Shown piece by piece: positions 21,338 to 34,100 of a stretch of DNA of 64,000 bases; the first letter of the stretch is position 1; each line of letters begins with the position of its first letter. Origin of the DNA: Agelas oroides (Eukaryota > Porifera > Demospongiae > Agelasida > Agelasidae); the NCBI GenBank assembly GCA_949130485.1, contig OX422183.1, forward strand, positions 6,104,636 to 6,168,635. The letters are read 5' to 3'. The notes below the pieces were generated by a model. It saw only the letters and a program-made list of their open reading frames with translations. It was not told where the DNA came from and did not search any database. Position numbers and translations under genes: made by a program.

Positions 21338-23191
21338 ACGCATGTGAAGAACGAGGTGAAAAGGAGGATTAGGACAGGAGGCCGGTGACACTTGTTGCAT
21401 GTGATACAGTTTAAATGTACACTAGAGTAGCTGTTGACAATATTCATGGTTTCTATTTCTCATTTTTTTATTTTTTAATTTCTCATCAAAAGTACAGTTT
21501 GAATGAACTTTAGGATCAAACTTAATAGCTTGTAATATGTCAGAGCTTCAGAACTGATGTCGATAGAGCATAGACATTGTGAACACTCTTACAACAGAAT
21601 ATTTCAGTGTGAGAATTTCATCAGCTGCTTAAAAGTTGTGCCAACTAAGTAGCTAATAACAGCTCTTGAAATGAAACATTCTCTGCTATAATTCTGTCGG
21701 TCTGAATGAGTTCTAAATATTACTACATAGCAATGACCCTATATACAATACCATCCACCAATGATGTTACATAATATTTGCTTGGTATGAATTATCAACA
21801 TGCTCTGGAATGACATAAGTGAGGGAGAAGGGAATGTCAGAGCTGTTCTTCCAGTATCTTTTGCATGGCGTGGTACTGGTGGTGACACAGTTTTCTAGGT
21901 CATATTTCACCCTGGCCTGCCCAATCCATCAGAACCACCATCATGCATGGTTCAGGTGAGAAATAAAAATCCAGAGTATTGCTGCAATGAACCACATCAC
22001 CCTTATAATGAAAAGGCAGGCCTAGATGTGCAATTTCACCCGCTGTGCTGAACGTGTTTTGGTCATTACATGTAGCAGGCCTCACCAGCTGCGGTTGTGC
22101 ATGATGGCAATAATTATATAAACTAGGTGACATGCCCAAACCACTCTGCCAGCTTTTCATGTCTGGTTTATTACATGCAACTGTTCAACTGTATGTTGTT
22201 ACCTGACTACAGTTAGGTAGCAGCATGCATGTAGTTGTACAGTGGAACTCCTCTGAAAAGAACTGTGGCAGTCCCGGATAGAAATGAAATACCATTCCAT
22301 TGTGTATTTTTTTTAGTGCATGCAGTTCCCGTGTTCAAAGTGCTGTATCACTAAACTTCCCAGGGCAGGACTCATACGTGATGGGCACATGAATAACTAA
22401 TGTTTTCATGAAGTGTGCATGCATGAGCCCCACCCATAATGAAACTGCATGCAGTGATGCATGCGCAGTGCTTCAAATGTGATGATGCACTAGCTGAAAC
22501 TACGCAAACCAGAAACACGATTTGGGCTCCTCTCTCCCACCTATCCACTCTCACTCTCCTCATATTGCATCAAGTGTATACCACAGTCAGCAGTAGCCCA
22601 CATGCACATTGTGTTACCCAGAGTGCAGGGTAGCAATCTGAAGAGTGTCACCCCTGGAGTATGATCGAGAACACCTAAAGGGTGTTAGCTACTACCCAGG
22701 AGGGTATTGCACAATCCCTATGGAGTGTTAGTCACGAAAGGAATAAATATAGACTCTGCACTTGAATTTTAGCCATACAAACCAAACAGCAAAACAAACG
22801 GTGGCTGCAGCATAATATGATCGAGGAAACAGGGTATCCTGCATTTTTAAAGGAATATAGTTATTCGTATTGTGATATACTGCTATATCTCACAATTATA
22901 GGATACCTACTGTATTAAAAAAGTAATCAATGCAGCAGCAATGTTGCTGTACCTGCTGCAGATACTCATGTAACTATGCACATAGGCTTGATCATGCTCT
23001 GTGCAGTCACTGTAATGTATTCTAATTCCTCTGGGTTGAAAATAAAAATCACTCCATATAATGTACTGATGATTATTGCCCTCTTCAGTACGTGTCTTTG
23101 GTAAACATGCACTTCTGAAAGTCTCATGCATAATTTACAAGCAGATAGATGAAGCAGTTCAATCAAGTACCCTGATCAGTGGCTCTGCATG
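21338..23191. other. Intergenic stretch, no gene seen
   Basis: No supported coding sequence. Near 22240 there is a fragment (CAGTGGAACTCCTCTGAAAA) of the 444-1377 element end. The ORFs of 60-90 residues lack recognisable motifs. Confidence 0.5.
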
Positions 23192-23298
23192 TAGCCTTGT
23201 TCCCAGGCCTCGATCCCCTGCTTTTGTTCTTCGGTTAGCGTTCAGTATAATACACGGAAGTGGAAGAGTGGCGAAACACAGGCCTGGGAACGAGGCTA
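23192..23298. mobile_element. Hairpin MITE (TAGCCTTGTTCCCAGGCC family)
   Basis: The ends TAGCCTTGTTCCCAGGCC and GGCCTGGGAACGAGGCTA are inverted. The interior shares GTTCAGTATAATACACGGAAG with the copy at 47363-47596. No matching 9-bp flank. Confidence 0.75.
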
Positions 23299-23751
23299 GG
23301 TCTTCTCTACTAGTTTCTAAGCTACATCTTTGCTTTTCCAATGACAGAAACAGTGCCGTCCCATCAACATGCATACCATGCTATGGTTTTCCATTCACTG
23401 TCAGTGTATCAGAAAAATACTTTGTGGCTTTCTTGGGTGACATTGCTGGTATATTAACTAACATGGTATAAAACACAACGGACCATAGAGAGCAAAACAA
23501 TATACTTTTATACGTGCAACAACTGACTATAGGTCTACAATGACTTCACACAGACCCATTGAGTACAAACTCTGTGGAAAAAGCTCCCCTAATAATGAGT
23601 ATGCAAAAAGCTGTACAATGTCAGATTCCACACACAGATGGAGAGATGGTAACGACATGACCGAGTGACATAAAAAAACCACAAGCAGCATTCATAAAAC
23701 AACAAGAGGTTAAACTTTACAATATGCCATACAAGTGAATACAGAGGTGGA

Positions 23752-26700
23752 CTAACTTTGGTCTCTTGGGGTTGGTCTTTCTGGACATTTGACAGTTTCG
23801 ATATCACCAGCGAGGGTGGAGAGTTCAATGTCACGTAAGACCTCAACAAGAGTTGTCCAGGTCACTGGCTTCTTGCCTCTTCCAGTCAGCCATTCCTGGA
23901 GTATTGCTATGTTGATTTGTTCAGCATTGTTCAAGTATTCATGGGCCATGCTCTTGATACTCAATCCATTTCGGTCATCCAAGAGGAAGGTACCAAACTG
24001 GACATACTTGGTTGCTACTTCAACAGGAACGCTGACCACTCTTCCATCAGTACATGTAAACCTCAGTAGTTCTTGTAGGGTGGGTTTAGTGCCTGGATTA
24101 CATGGTGTGTTAGTGGGAATAGCAGAAACACAGTGGTAACACTATGATACTAGCAAGAGCACATAGAGATGTGACACTGTCATACTCATGCTAAGAGACC
24201 ACCACAATCCTGTTCACAATGCATTTCTATTCTTCCCCCAAAAACTTAGCATGGAAGCACAACTGTAGAGTAACAAATGTTACCTTGATAACTTGGTTGT
24301 TGTACTTGAGCTCCAGTGTGCTGGTATGGTGGGAAGCTGGTATGATGTGGACTGTTAGTTGGTGGAAGCTGGGTAGGTGGTGTGCATAGTGACCAAGTAA
24401 CATACTTCCCAATGTTCAAACCTAATATCTTGTAAGTAAAGGCAATTCAGCAATTATGGAACGTACTGGTGGTTGTATCATAATATGATGCCATACACTA
24501 TCATTACGTAAAATCACATCAAGTATCAGAGGAATTATAATGTAATTTACCTCAGCATGTCCTGTGCAGAAAATAACTACAGCATAAACATAACATGCTC
24601 CTTGCATAATAAAATACTTTACCACAAAAATTGTTCTTCAGTCATTGACTTACTGCAATGGGATTCGTTCTAAGAAACTCTCGATAATAGAGGCTGTAGA
24701 AAACATAAAGATGACACAAAATATTAACATATTGCATTTTCATTTTGTTAGGCTGTATATCTTATAATGCAAACGATACCTGTCAGATGTTCCTGGCAAT
24801 CCAATGCACTTGAGATGGTGTACCAGGAGGGAGTGAGCCTCTACTGCATTCTCTATCTCAGAACGCCAACGATGAAGTAGTGTTAATGAGGCATTCACAT
24901 CATGTTGTAGTGACTGCAGCTGGGGAACCATTTCCAGTTCATCTGCTAGTTCTTTTAGTTTCCCATCTCTCTGGATAGCTCGAGCTACTTCTTGCAACTC
25001 TGTATCACCGAAGTCACCCTTCTGTGCAAGACGCTACAGAAATATGTGTGATGAGTATCTCCCTGTAATGTATTTAGTCAATGACTATTGAAATAATGTA
25101 TTTAGTCTGAGGGATGTACAATGACTACTGAAATTGGAATGCTATCAAAAACATCATATGCACGCAGGAGTGCATAATACTTACCGTATTTCTTCGATCA
25201 GATCTAGATGCCGCGGCTACTATTTTTTTGTTGCACATTTCGTGCAGCTACTATTCGAAGGTGGCATTTATTTCTTTGGCAAGCCTGCTGACATCAACAA
25301 GGGCTAGATAAGGTACGTACAAGCAATATAGTGACGACTGTTGGATGCTGTCAATAGTAAGCGCAGCCTCTCAGTCTGCTGTCAGCAGTGGAAACAAGTC
25401 ATACAGCACAAACAGCCCTAGCGCTAGCGCTAGCTCAGTGACCATCGTCAGAAACTATTCACATACATACGTGTGTGCATGCCGCAAAGAGTAGCCACGG
25501 CTACAATTCGATAGCAGTGTTTATTTCGCTCAGAGCTCCTGATTGTGCGGCTACTATTTGAGGGTGGCGTCTATTCAAAGAAATACGGTACTGCTGATGT
25601 ATCACAAATAGCAGTGATATACAAACCAACACTTATAACATCTACACAAACAACAAACCTCTGGAGTACTAGGTATTTTCAGCCAGTACTGTCTTTCCCT
25701 AGTGAGATTGCAGTGATGACGTGCTTTACAGTAGACATTTAAACCTGTGTCGGCACCACATGGAATGGTGATGAAGTCTGGACACTGCTCACAGAGGAAG
25801 GCTGTTTCTACCTCTACTGAAGGTAGCCATTGACCAACTATGGCAGAACATGCCCGAATTAGTTTCATGATATCACAGCAGGTGCTTCCAAATGTCCTAT
25901 TCTTGTGTGACTGGCGATGTTGAATTCGAACTACATTGATTTGTACACTTGAGGACTGTTCACAGATTGTTAATTCATCAATTTGGTCATAGGCAAATGT
26001 TATCTTGTTGCGGAAGACACCTTGCTCAAAGAGTGGTTCACACTTTGGTTCCCTTGTCAGAGTGGTTGCTAGGCGAGTGAAGAAGCCAGGTGGTACATAC
26101 TTTGTGCTGAATGTAAGATGGATAGGAGAGGACTTCTTCACAACTGTTGTCATACTCTGCATTCTGTATTCTGCCATGTGAGTGGACAAGCTAGGAGGAG
26201 AACTCTGAGATGAGAGCTGAAGAACAGAGGGGACAAAGTATTTTCGACCTTGAATTTCAGAAACTGCTCTTGGAGGGTCAATTGGTGCTGCAAGAAGGAA
26301 GTGTTCAAGAAGATCAGCAAGTGACTGTGGTTTTAGGATGCTTTTTTTCCAGACTTCTTCATACAAAGGTTGAGTAAGGATGCCCTTCTCATGCAGTGGT
26401 TTCCAAAGCAATTGATTGGAAACTTTTTCTTCTAACCCTCTTGGTGCTAGTAGCCTACCCAGCTGCTTAACCAGCCACTGTGGATCAGCAATCACCTGGT
26501 CAGAGAGGCTCCTAATCTGAATGTAGTGGAGGAAGACAGCTAGTTCGTGGTAGAAATGAAGGACACTTGGAACAACATCTTCTGCTATCCCACAAGCTTG
26601 TCCCACTGCAACTGCTCGGTTGTATGCAACAATGGGATTATCTTTTGCTACCTTCTGAAGAACTTTTCTGAATAAAACCCAGGCTACTGGTGTTCGAACT

Positions 26701-27796
26701 TTAAGATGCTCAGAGGCTAATTGGTGCACTTGTTCTCGGATATATCTGAACCCTTTATCTTCATGCTCTTTGCCATGGCCAGCAGTGGTGTTGTCAACAA
26801 TGACACCATCCACAAGTAGAGGAGTGTATGCTTTACCCTCACAATGAGATAGGAGGGTGCTGAGGACTTCCTTATTTTCTTGTACTTCATCACCATGTGT
26901 ACCAACTGGAATAATGCGTGGGAACTTTGGGATGATGTTCTCTCCAAAGCTGTGCTGGTTTCTGGCAGAAATTTGTGGCCCTTTGTGATCATGAGCAGGA
27001 TCAGGTGTTTTCCTTCCTTGTGTAGCTCGACTTTTACCTTCAGATGGTGTAGTGGATGCCTCTAGGTTGAGATCCTCAATTGTATCTTTTCGTATGTACA
27101 TAGCATGAATGCTGGCCATCCACTGAGTTAGAAGCTGCAGTGCGGTAAAATGCTGTTCGGATATGGAAACTAGTCTCCCTGCTCTGTAAGACAATGAACT
27201 ACATTTATCAAGCAGATTTTGACGTGCATCAAAGAAAAGGAGAAACATTGTTCTGGATGTCAGAAAAGCTGGGAGGACATCAAGAAAGACAGGCTGGCCA
27301 CCACAATCCCACACATGCATCAGCACTTCTGAATGTAAATTTTCTGAGCGACTTGTGGGAAGAAAATGACTTATGGAATGCTCTGCAACCTGTTGGAGCA
27401 CAGTTTGAACTTCATTGTCCTTGATACTGGACACATACTCATCACTGCTTTGAACGCTTTGTGGTATGTATCCTTGTAGGTTGAAGTCACTAAGAGAGAC
27501 AGCTTTAGCTGGAGGCAATCTTGCTAATACTAGCTGGAACAGTCCAGCAAGTTCTTCAATCTCATCTCGATCAGTGACTTCAGCCCAGTAGCTGTCAGCA
27601 GCCTCTCCTGCTCTGGCCCAAAACTGTGGTTTCACTGTTTTAGTGTCTGCAAGGATAGTACTCTCAGCATCTTGCGGTAGACTCTGGTTCATGAGTCCCC
27701 TAAGAAGACTGCTCTTGCCAACACCTCCTGGACCAACCATCATCACTCGCGCATAAGCTACCAACACCTCACCAAGTTTCAAAGCTTCTTGATAAT
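23752..27796 (-). CDS. Roc-COR GTPase with C-terminal Death domain, five exons, 5' end not found
   Basis: Exons (minus): 27796-25659, 25033-24780, 24693-24654, 24404-24284, 24092-23752. All have GT-AG borders and consistent phases (1, 0, 2, 0, 1), giving about 963 residues to TAG. Exon 1 carries the Roc GTPase: P-loop GPGGVGKS (about 21-28), DCGGQ (G3, about 163-167) and VGTHGD at the G4 position, then the COR dimerisation region. Exon 2 is helical (VARAIQRDGKLKELADELEM). Exon 4 is a Pro/Gln/Thr linker (CTPPTQLPPTNSPHHTSFPP). Exon 5 is a Death domain (LSIKSMAHEYLNN, ILQEWLTGRG, TWTTLVEVLRDIELSTLA). The architecture suggests a nucleotide-switched signalling protein with Death-fold partners, possibly immune or cell-death related. 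Exon 1 begins in phase 1 (codon N|AT), so upstream exons must exist; directly upstream on this strand lies the 28.7-43.7 kb array. Confidence 0.88.
25184..25588. mobile_element. TA-inserted MITE inside a Roc-gene intron
   Basis: The ends CCGTATTTCTTCGA and TCAAAGAAATACGG are inverted, flanked by TA on both sides. Subterminal repeats GCGGCTACTATT and AAGGTGGCATTTATT recur inverted. It lies in the intron between exons 1 and 2 of the Roc-COR gene; no ORF. Confidence 0.75.
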
Positions 27797-28720
27797 CTGC
27801 AAACAGAAATTAGACAGTTGACATACCAAAATTGCACAGTTGTGTGCATGTGGAGAGGGGGAGGAGCCTAGTATGGTATACAGGAATTAAATGCTCACAG
27901 TAGCCACTTCTTTTCTAGCAACAATCATTTTCAATGTGTATGGACTACTCAACTGTGTTGCACAAGTAAGCTAGAAAAAACTGCTCAGAAAGGAGGTAGG
28001 AACTGAATTTGAGCTGAAAAGGTGCAAGGCTGCAGAAGGGTTTTAAAATTTGGTGAAATGGCTTGAATGTATTCTCTGTTTGCAAAATTGAACATTCGCT
28101 TCTTCATCGTAAAAGACAGTAACCTGAATGGTTTACAACATTCACAAAACTTGATTTCCTCAATCTAGACATGCACTCTCTTGAACCTTAAACATTTTGA
28201 AGGAAACTTGAAAAACACTTTAAGAATAATATTTTGGTTGGCTTAGCTCCAGACATGCTCTTATCAGTACCTCCAGCAGACAGAGGGGCAATCAGACATT
28301 TCTCTTACACACTTTTGGAAGAGTCTAAGATGATTTAGGTGAGGAGGACTATGCAAGCAAGGTTTGCGCTTTCCTTGAAGTGCTTCTACTACAACAATTC
28401 ATCTAACCCAGAAGCAGGAACTGAACTATTTTTCTTCTGTAGTGTTGTAATAAAAACAGTAATACCCACTTGACAATTCTCGCCAAATGATTCAATCAAA
28501 ATACTTATTTAATCACAAGCAACCATTGTCGAGTTGTTTGGGTGCGGCCATTCCCCAATATCTTCCACTCTCTTCCCCCTCCCCTGCTTCCCAGGTAGAA
28601 ATTTATGTGCAGTTGACACAAGGGTGGCATGGAACGACAGTGCACAAAAACTTCACCTTTCAATTTCTTCTCTTGCAGTTTCTATCAAAAAGTAGCGGAA
28701 TACCAGCGGATTCAAGTAGG
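27797..28720. other. Intron upstream of the Roc exon, no exon identified
   Basis: No coding block with splice sites could be supported on the minus strand. A donor-like GTATGTC 30 nt before the Roc acceptor would give an implausibly short intron. Array-like sequence begins near 28725. Confidence 0.5.
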
Positions 28721-29529
28721 AGTGAAAAATGTTAAACAGGACATGGAAGAGGGTGTGACATGGGAGGGAAAGAGAAGCGGTGAGCGGGAGAAGGAAAAAG
28801 AAGAGGAGAAATTACCAATCTACTTGGATGGAATGTGACAGAGTTTCTTACTAAATATTGTATGGTTGCCTATGAGTGGTACTGTACGACAACGTGCAGA
28901 GGTATCATTCTAATAGTCAACTAACAAACTGAGTGGGAGGGAATGGACCAGTTCATGTGGGAAAAGAAGATAAACAAGTGAAACAACATTATTATGTAAC
29001 CTCATCACAGAAATTATCACACACTAGTTGTGTGTTATCATGCTCACTGGTCTACTGCATATTTGGCTTGTCTGCCGATATGGGTGGTATTGTAATCTCT
29101 TGGGACAGTGAGGTCAGGGTTTCATACAGACGGGGGGGGGGGCTGGAAGAGGGTGGGACATGGGAGGGAAAGAGAAGTGGGGGGGTGGGAGAAGGGGAGT
29201 AAGAAGAGGAGAAATAGGGAAAGTATCAACCTACTTTGACGACTTGTGACAGTTTTTTTTACTAAATCTTGCATGGTTGCCTATGAGTGGTAATGTATGA
29301 TAATGTGCACATGTATCATTCTAATAGTCAACTTACAATCTGAGTAGGAGCGAATGGAGCAGTTCATGTGGGAAAAGAAGATAAACAAGTGAAACAACAT
29401 TATTATGTAACCTCATCACAGAAATTATACTGATGGTCTACAATATGACAATACCAACAAAAGGCTGCCATGTTAAATTTCACACATCATTGTTTATCAA
29501 ACACCAGTTGTGTGTTATCATGCTTGCTG

Positions 29530-30050
29530 CTGCATTATAGCCTCGTTCCGAGGCCCCACTCAGCTCTCCGTTGCTTGCTTGGATAAACGGTAGAGGGTCT
29601 GCAATAATTTATCACGTGAGTGACGTAGAAGGTAGGGAGAAGGTAGAGAGGACTTAATTGCATGAGCGTAAGTGGACCGTTGATGTGCCCATGCATGTTT
29701 GCGTATTGATAATTGACAGTATACGTAGCCGTGTTTTAGTAGGAGCCCGTTCTGACAGTTTTTTCAAACAATAAGCTCAGAGAAGACTTGAGCAAAGCCA
29801 TCTTGGCGATTAATAGTGCCTTGAAAGCCATTTTCCGGGGTGTACAGTGGTCAGTTTGCCAAGGTAAGCGAGTAAGTTAGCGTGATTCTCGAAATTATGT
29901 AGAAGTTTGTGCATGCTCACCATAGCTTGCTGTACTGCCAGGTAATGTAGTGTAGTGCCGCCTAGTCCCGTTATGTCAGCCATAAAGGTTTCGCAACCGA
30001 ACAAGTATATTCTGTCCATAAAGTGTGGGCGAGTTCATTCGTTCGCCCAC
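29530..30050. mobile_element. Truncated element with a TAGCCTCGTTC end
   Basis: TAGCCTCGTTCCGAGGCCCC at about 29538 starts non-array sequence that lasts to about 30060, where array sequence (GAGGGTAAGGGAAAGAGAAG) resumes. No matching inverted right end. No recognised ORF. Confidence 0.45.
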
Positions 30051-30214
30051 ATATAATTACGTTCTCTCTACCAGAAGAGGGTAAGGGAAAGAGAAGTTGG
30101 AGCGGGAGAAGGGAATAAGAAGAGGAGAAATGGGGAAAGGTATCTACCTACATGAATGGCATGTGACAAGAGTTTCTTACTAAATCTTGCCTAAATGTGG
30201 CATTGTATGACAAC

Positions 30215-31108
30215 TAGCCTCGTTCCCAGGTGCTCGAAAAATCAGAGGGAGAGCCTGGCACACACTGTTTGCGCATGCGCGGTTCCCCAGGTTTTTCTGG
30301 GGAACTTGGAAACTACTGTATGTCTCTGTGTTGCGCAATTGTATAGACCGTGTGCCTAAATGGGCGTGGTTACAAGTGGCAGTGACGTCATGGGCTATGG
30401 CATCATATTCTGATGACGTAATGTAGGGCAAAAAATGGCTCTGTGAATGGCAAGCTTATACAGCGATGAGGTTATGAGCTGGCTGCTGAACGTTACCATG
30501 AGCCGCACCTAAAATCGCTACAGTATAACATACATCGCTATTAGCCTTATAACATACGTGAGCCACTAAGCAATCCCGCTGTCAGTGTTGCTGGTAAAGT
30601 CGTATACTTTCGAGTATAATATAGAGTCGACACACGTATGGTGGTGAGTTTTGGGAAAGAAGTTGGCAATGCGTTCAACCAAGCCGTATTGTACGTGTTC
30701 GGTAAGGTCAGAAAGCCAGGAATAGTGCTGAAGGATGAACAAATGCTGGGATATGCTGACAGCCCATCATCTTTCGTCACTGCTACCAGAAATATCCATC
30801 CCAGGTGACTCAGTGGGAGATCTTCCAGCTCACCTTGAATGGTGAACAACCCACTAGCGTGTCTTGCATCCACTTCGGAAAGGCAGAAATGGCAGCAAAG
30901 TTGTCGCCATCGCATGTCGCCAACTATGTTCTACACTCATGCCAGTTGTGTATAATTTTACCGAATATTTCTTCACGTTACTATCTGCAAGCTCAGTTTA
31001 CGTGTCATGATAAATTTTACGGAAAGTATTACGGAATTCTTCACGCATGCGTGAGCAGTGTGTACCAGGCACTCCCTCCGATTTTTCGAGTACCTGGGAA
31101 TGAGGCTA
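30215..31108. mobile_element. Inverted-repeat element inside the array
   Basis: TAGCCTCGTTCCCAGGTGCT at 30215 and GTACCTGGGAATGAGGCTA to 31108 are inverted for about 60 bp, including CTCGAAAAATC and GCATGCGC. The ends match the hairpin family but this copy has about 770 bp inside, with open segments on both strands that I cannot identify. It helps explain the 2.07-kb gap between junctions 2 and 3. Confidence 0.75.
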
Positions 31109-34100
31109 TAGACAATTGTGTGTTATCATGCGCACTGGTATATTTTATATCTGGCTTGTCTGCTGATATGGGTGGTATTATAACCACTTGAGACAGTGAG
31201 GCTATGACAGGACACGGAAGAAGGTGGGACATGGGAGGAAAAGAGAAGTGGGGGGGTGGGAGAAGAGGAATAAGAAGAGGAGGAGAAATGGGAAAAGTTT
31301 CAACCTACTTGGACTGCATGTGACAGAGTTTCTTACTAAATACTGCTTGGTTGCCTATGAGTGGTAACGTATGACAATGTGCACATGTATCATTCTAATC
31401 GTCAACTTACACGCTGAGTAGGAGTGAATGGAGCAGTTCATGTGGGAAGAGAAGACAAACAAGTGAAACAACTTTATTACGTAACCTCATCACAGAAATT
31501 ATCAGACACTAGTTGTGTGTTATCATGCGCACTGGTCTAATTTATATCTGGCTTGTCTGCCGATATGGGTGGTATTGTAACCACTTGAGACAGTGAGGCT
31601 ATGACAGGACACGGAAGAAGGTGGGACATGGGAGGAAAAGAGAAGTGGGGGGGTGGGAGAAGAGGAATAAGAAGAGGAGGAGAAATGGGAAAAGTTTCAA
31701 CCTACTTGGACTGCATGTGACAGAGTTTCTTACTAAATACTGCTTGGTTGCCTATGAGTGGTAACGTATGACAATGTGCACATGTATCATTCTAATCGTC
31801 AACTTACACGCTGAGTAGGAGTGAATGGAGCAGTTCATGTGGGAAGAGAAGACAAACAAGTGAAACAACTTTATTACGTAACCTCATCACAGAAATTATC
31901 AGACACTAGTTGTGTGTTATCATGCGCACTGGTCTAATTTATATCTGGCTTGTCTGCCGATATGGGTGGTATTGTAACCACTTGAGACAGTGAGGCTATA
32001 AAATGTTAGACAGGACATGGAAGAGGGTGGGACATGGGAGTGAAAGAGAAGTGGTGGGTGGGAGAAGAGGAATAAGAAGAGAAGGAGAAATGGGAAAAGA
32101 TTCAACCTACTTGGACCGCATGTGACAGAGCTTCTTACTAAATACTGCATGGCTGCCTATGAGTGGTAACGTATGACAACGTGCACATGTATCATTCTAA
32201 TCGTCAACTTACACGCTGAGTAGGAGTGAATGGAGCAGTTCATGTGGGAAGAGAAGACAAACAAGTGAAACAACTTTATTACGTAACCTCATCACAGAAA
32301 TTATCACACACTAGTTGTGTGTTATCATGCGCACTGGTCTATTTTATTGTCTGCCGATATGGGTGGTATTGTAACCTCTTGAGACAGTGAGGCGATGACA
32401 GGACACGGAAGAGGGTGGGACATGGGAGGAAAAGAGAAGTGGGGGTGTGGGAGAATAGGAATAAGAAGAGGAGGAGAAATGGGAAAAGTTTCAACCTACT
32501 TGGACTGCATGTGACAGAGCTTCTTACTAAATACTACATGGTTGCCTATGAGTGGTAACGTATGACAATGTGCACATGTACGTATCATATGAATAGTCAA
32601 CTTACCTCCTGCATGAGTAGGAGGGAATGAACCAGTTCATGTGGGAAAAGAAGATAAACAAGTGAAACAACATTATTATGTAACATCATCACAGAAATTA
32701 TACTGATGAAAGTCTACAATATGACGATACCAAACAAAGATTTTCGTGCTAAATTCTGCACATGCCATTGCTTTTCCAAACACGAGTTGTGTTATCATGC
32801 TCACTGTTCTATTGTATATCTGGCTTGTTTGCTAATACGGGTGGGTGGTAATTCTAATCTCTTGTGACAGTGAGGTCATTAAATGTTAGAGAGGGTTGGA
32901 TATGTGAGGGAAAGAGAATTGGGGGATGGGAGAAAGTGAATAAGAAGAGGAAAAATGGGGAAACGTATCTACCTACGTACATGGACGGTATGTGAGAATT
33001 TCGTACTAATTGTTGCGTGTTTGACTATGAATAACATTCTTTAACAATATGCACATGTATCATATGAATTGTCAACTTACCCGCTGAGTAGGATGGAATG
33101 AACCAGTTCATGTGGGAAAAGAAGATAAACAAGTGAATCAATATTACTATGTAACCTAAATTATACTGATGAAAGTCTACAATATGACAATACGAACCAA
33201 AGATTTTCGTGCTAAATTCTGCACATGCCATTGCCTTTCTACACACGAGTTGTGTTATCATGCTCACTGTTCTATTGTATATGTGGCTTGTTTGCTAATA
33301 CGGGTGGGTGGTAATTCTAATCTCTTGCGACAGTGAGGTCATTAAATGTTAGAAATGGCTGGACATGGGACACAAAGAGAAGTGGGGGATGGGAGAAGGC
33401 GAATAAGAAGAGGAAAAATGGGGAAAAGTATCTACCTACATGGACACCATGTGACGGAGTTTTGTACTAATTATTACGTGTTTGCCTACGAGTAACATCA
33501 TATAACAATGTGCACATGTACGTATCATATGAATAGTCAACTTACCTCCTGAGTAGGAGGGAATGAACCAGTTCATGGGGGAAAAGAAGATAAACAAGTG
33601 AAACAACATTATTATATAACCACATCACAGAAATTATACTGATGGAAGTCTACAATATGACGATACCAACCAAAGATTTTCGTGCTAAATTCTGCACATG
33701 CCATTGCTTTTCCAAACACGAGTTGTGTTATCATGCTCACTGTTCTATTGTATATCTGGCTTGTGTGCTAGTACAGGTGGGTGGTATTGTAATCTCTTGT
33801 GACAGTGAGGTCATAAATGACAGACAGGACATGGAAGAGGGTGGGACATGTGAGGGAAAGAGAAGTGGGGGATGGGAGAAGGCGAATAAGAAGAGGAAAA
33901 ATGGGGAAAAGTATCTATCTACATGGACGGTATGGGACATAGTTTCTTACTAATTGTTGCGTGTTTGACTATGAGTAACATTGTATAACAATGTGCACAT
34001 GTATCATTCGAATAGTCAACTTACCATCTGAGTAGGATGGAATGAACCAGTTCATGTGGGAAAAGAAGATAAACAAGTGAAACAACATTATTATGTAACA

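Noticed and set aside
27797..27830. A 30-nt intron immediately before the Roc exon (GTATGTC to TTTGCAG)
   Set aside because: Too short for normal animal splicing, and the sequence upstream gives no convincing coding exon.
30547..31191. Overlapping ORFs of 122 and 128 codons in the array-borne element
   Set aside because: No recognisable motif on either strand, and both extend into inverted-repeat sequence; not enough to call a gene.
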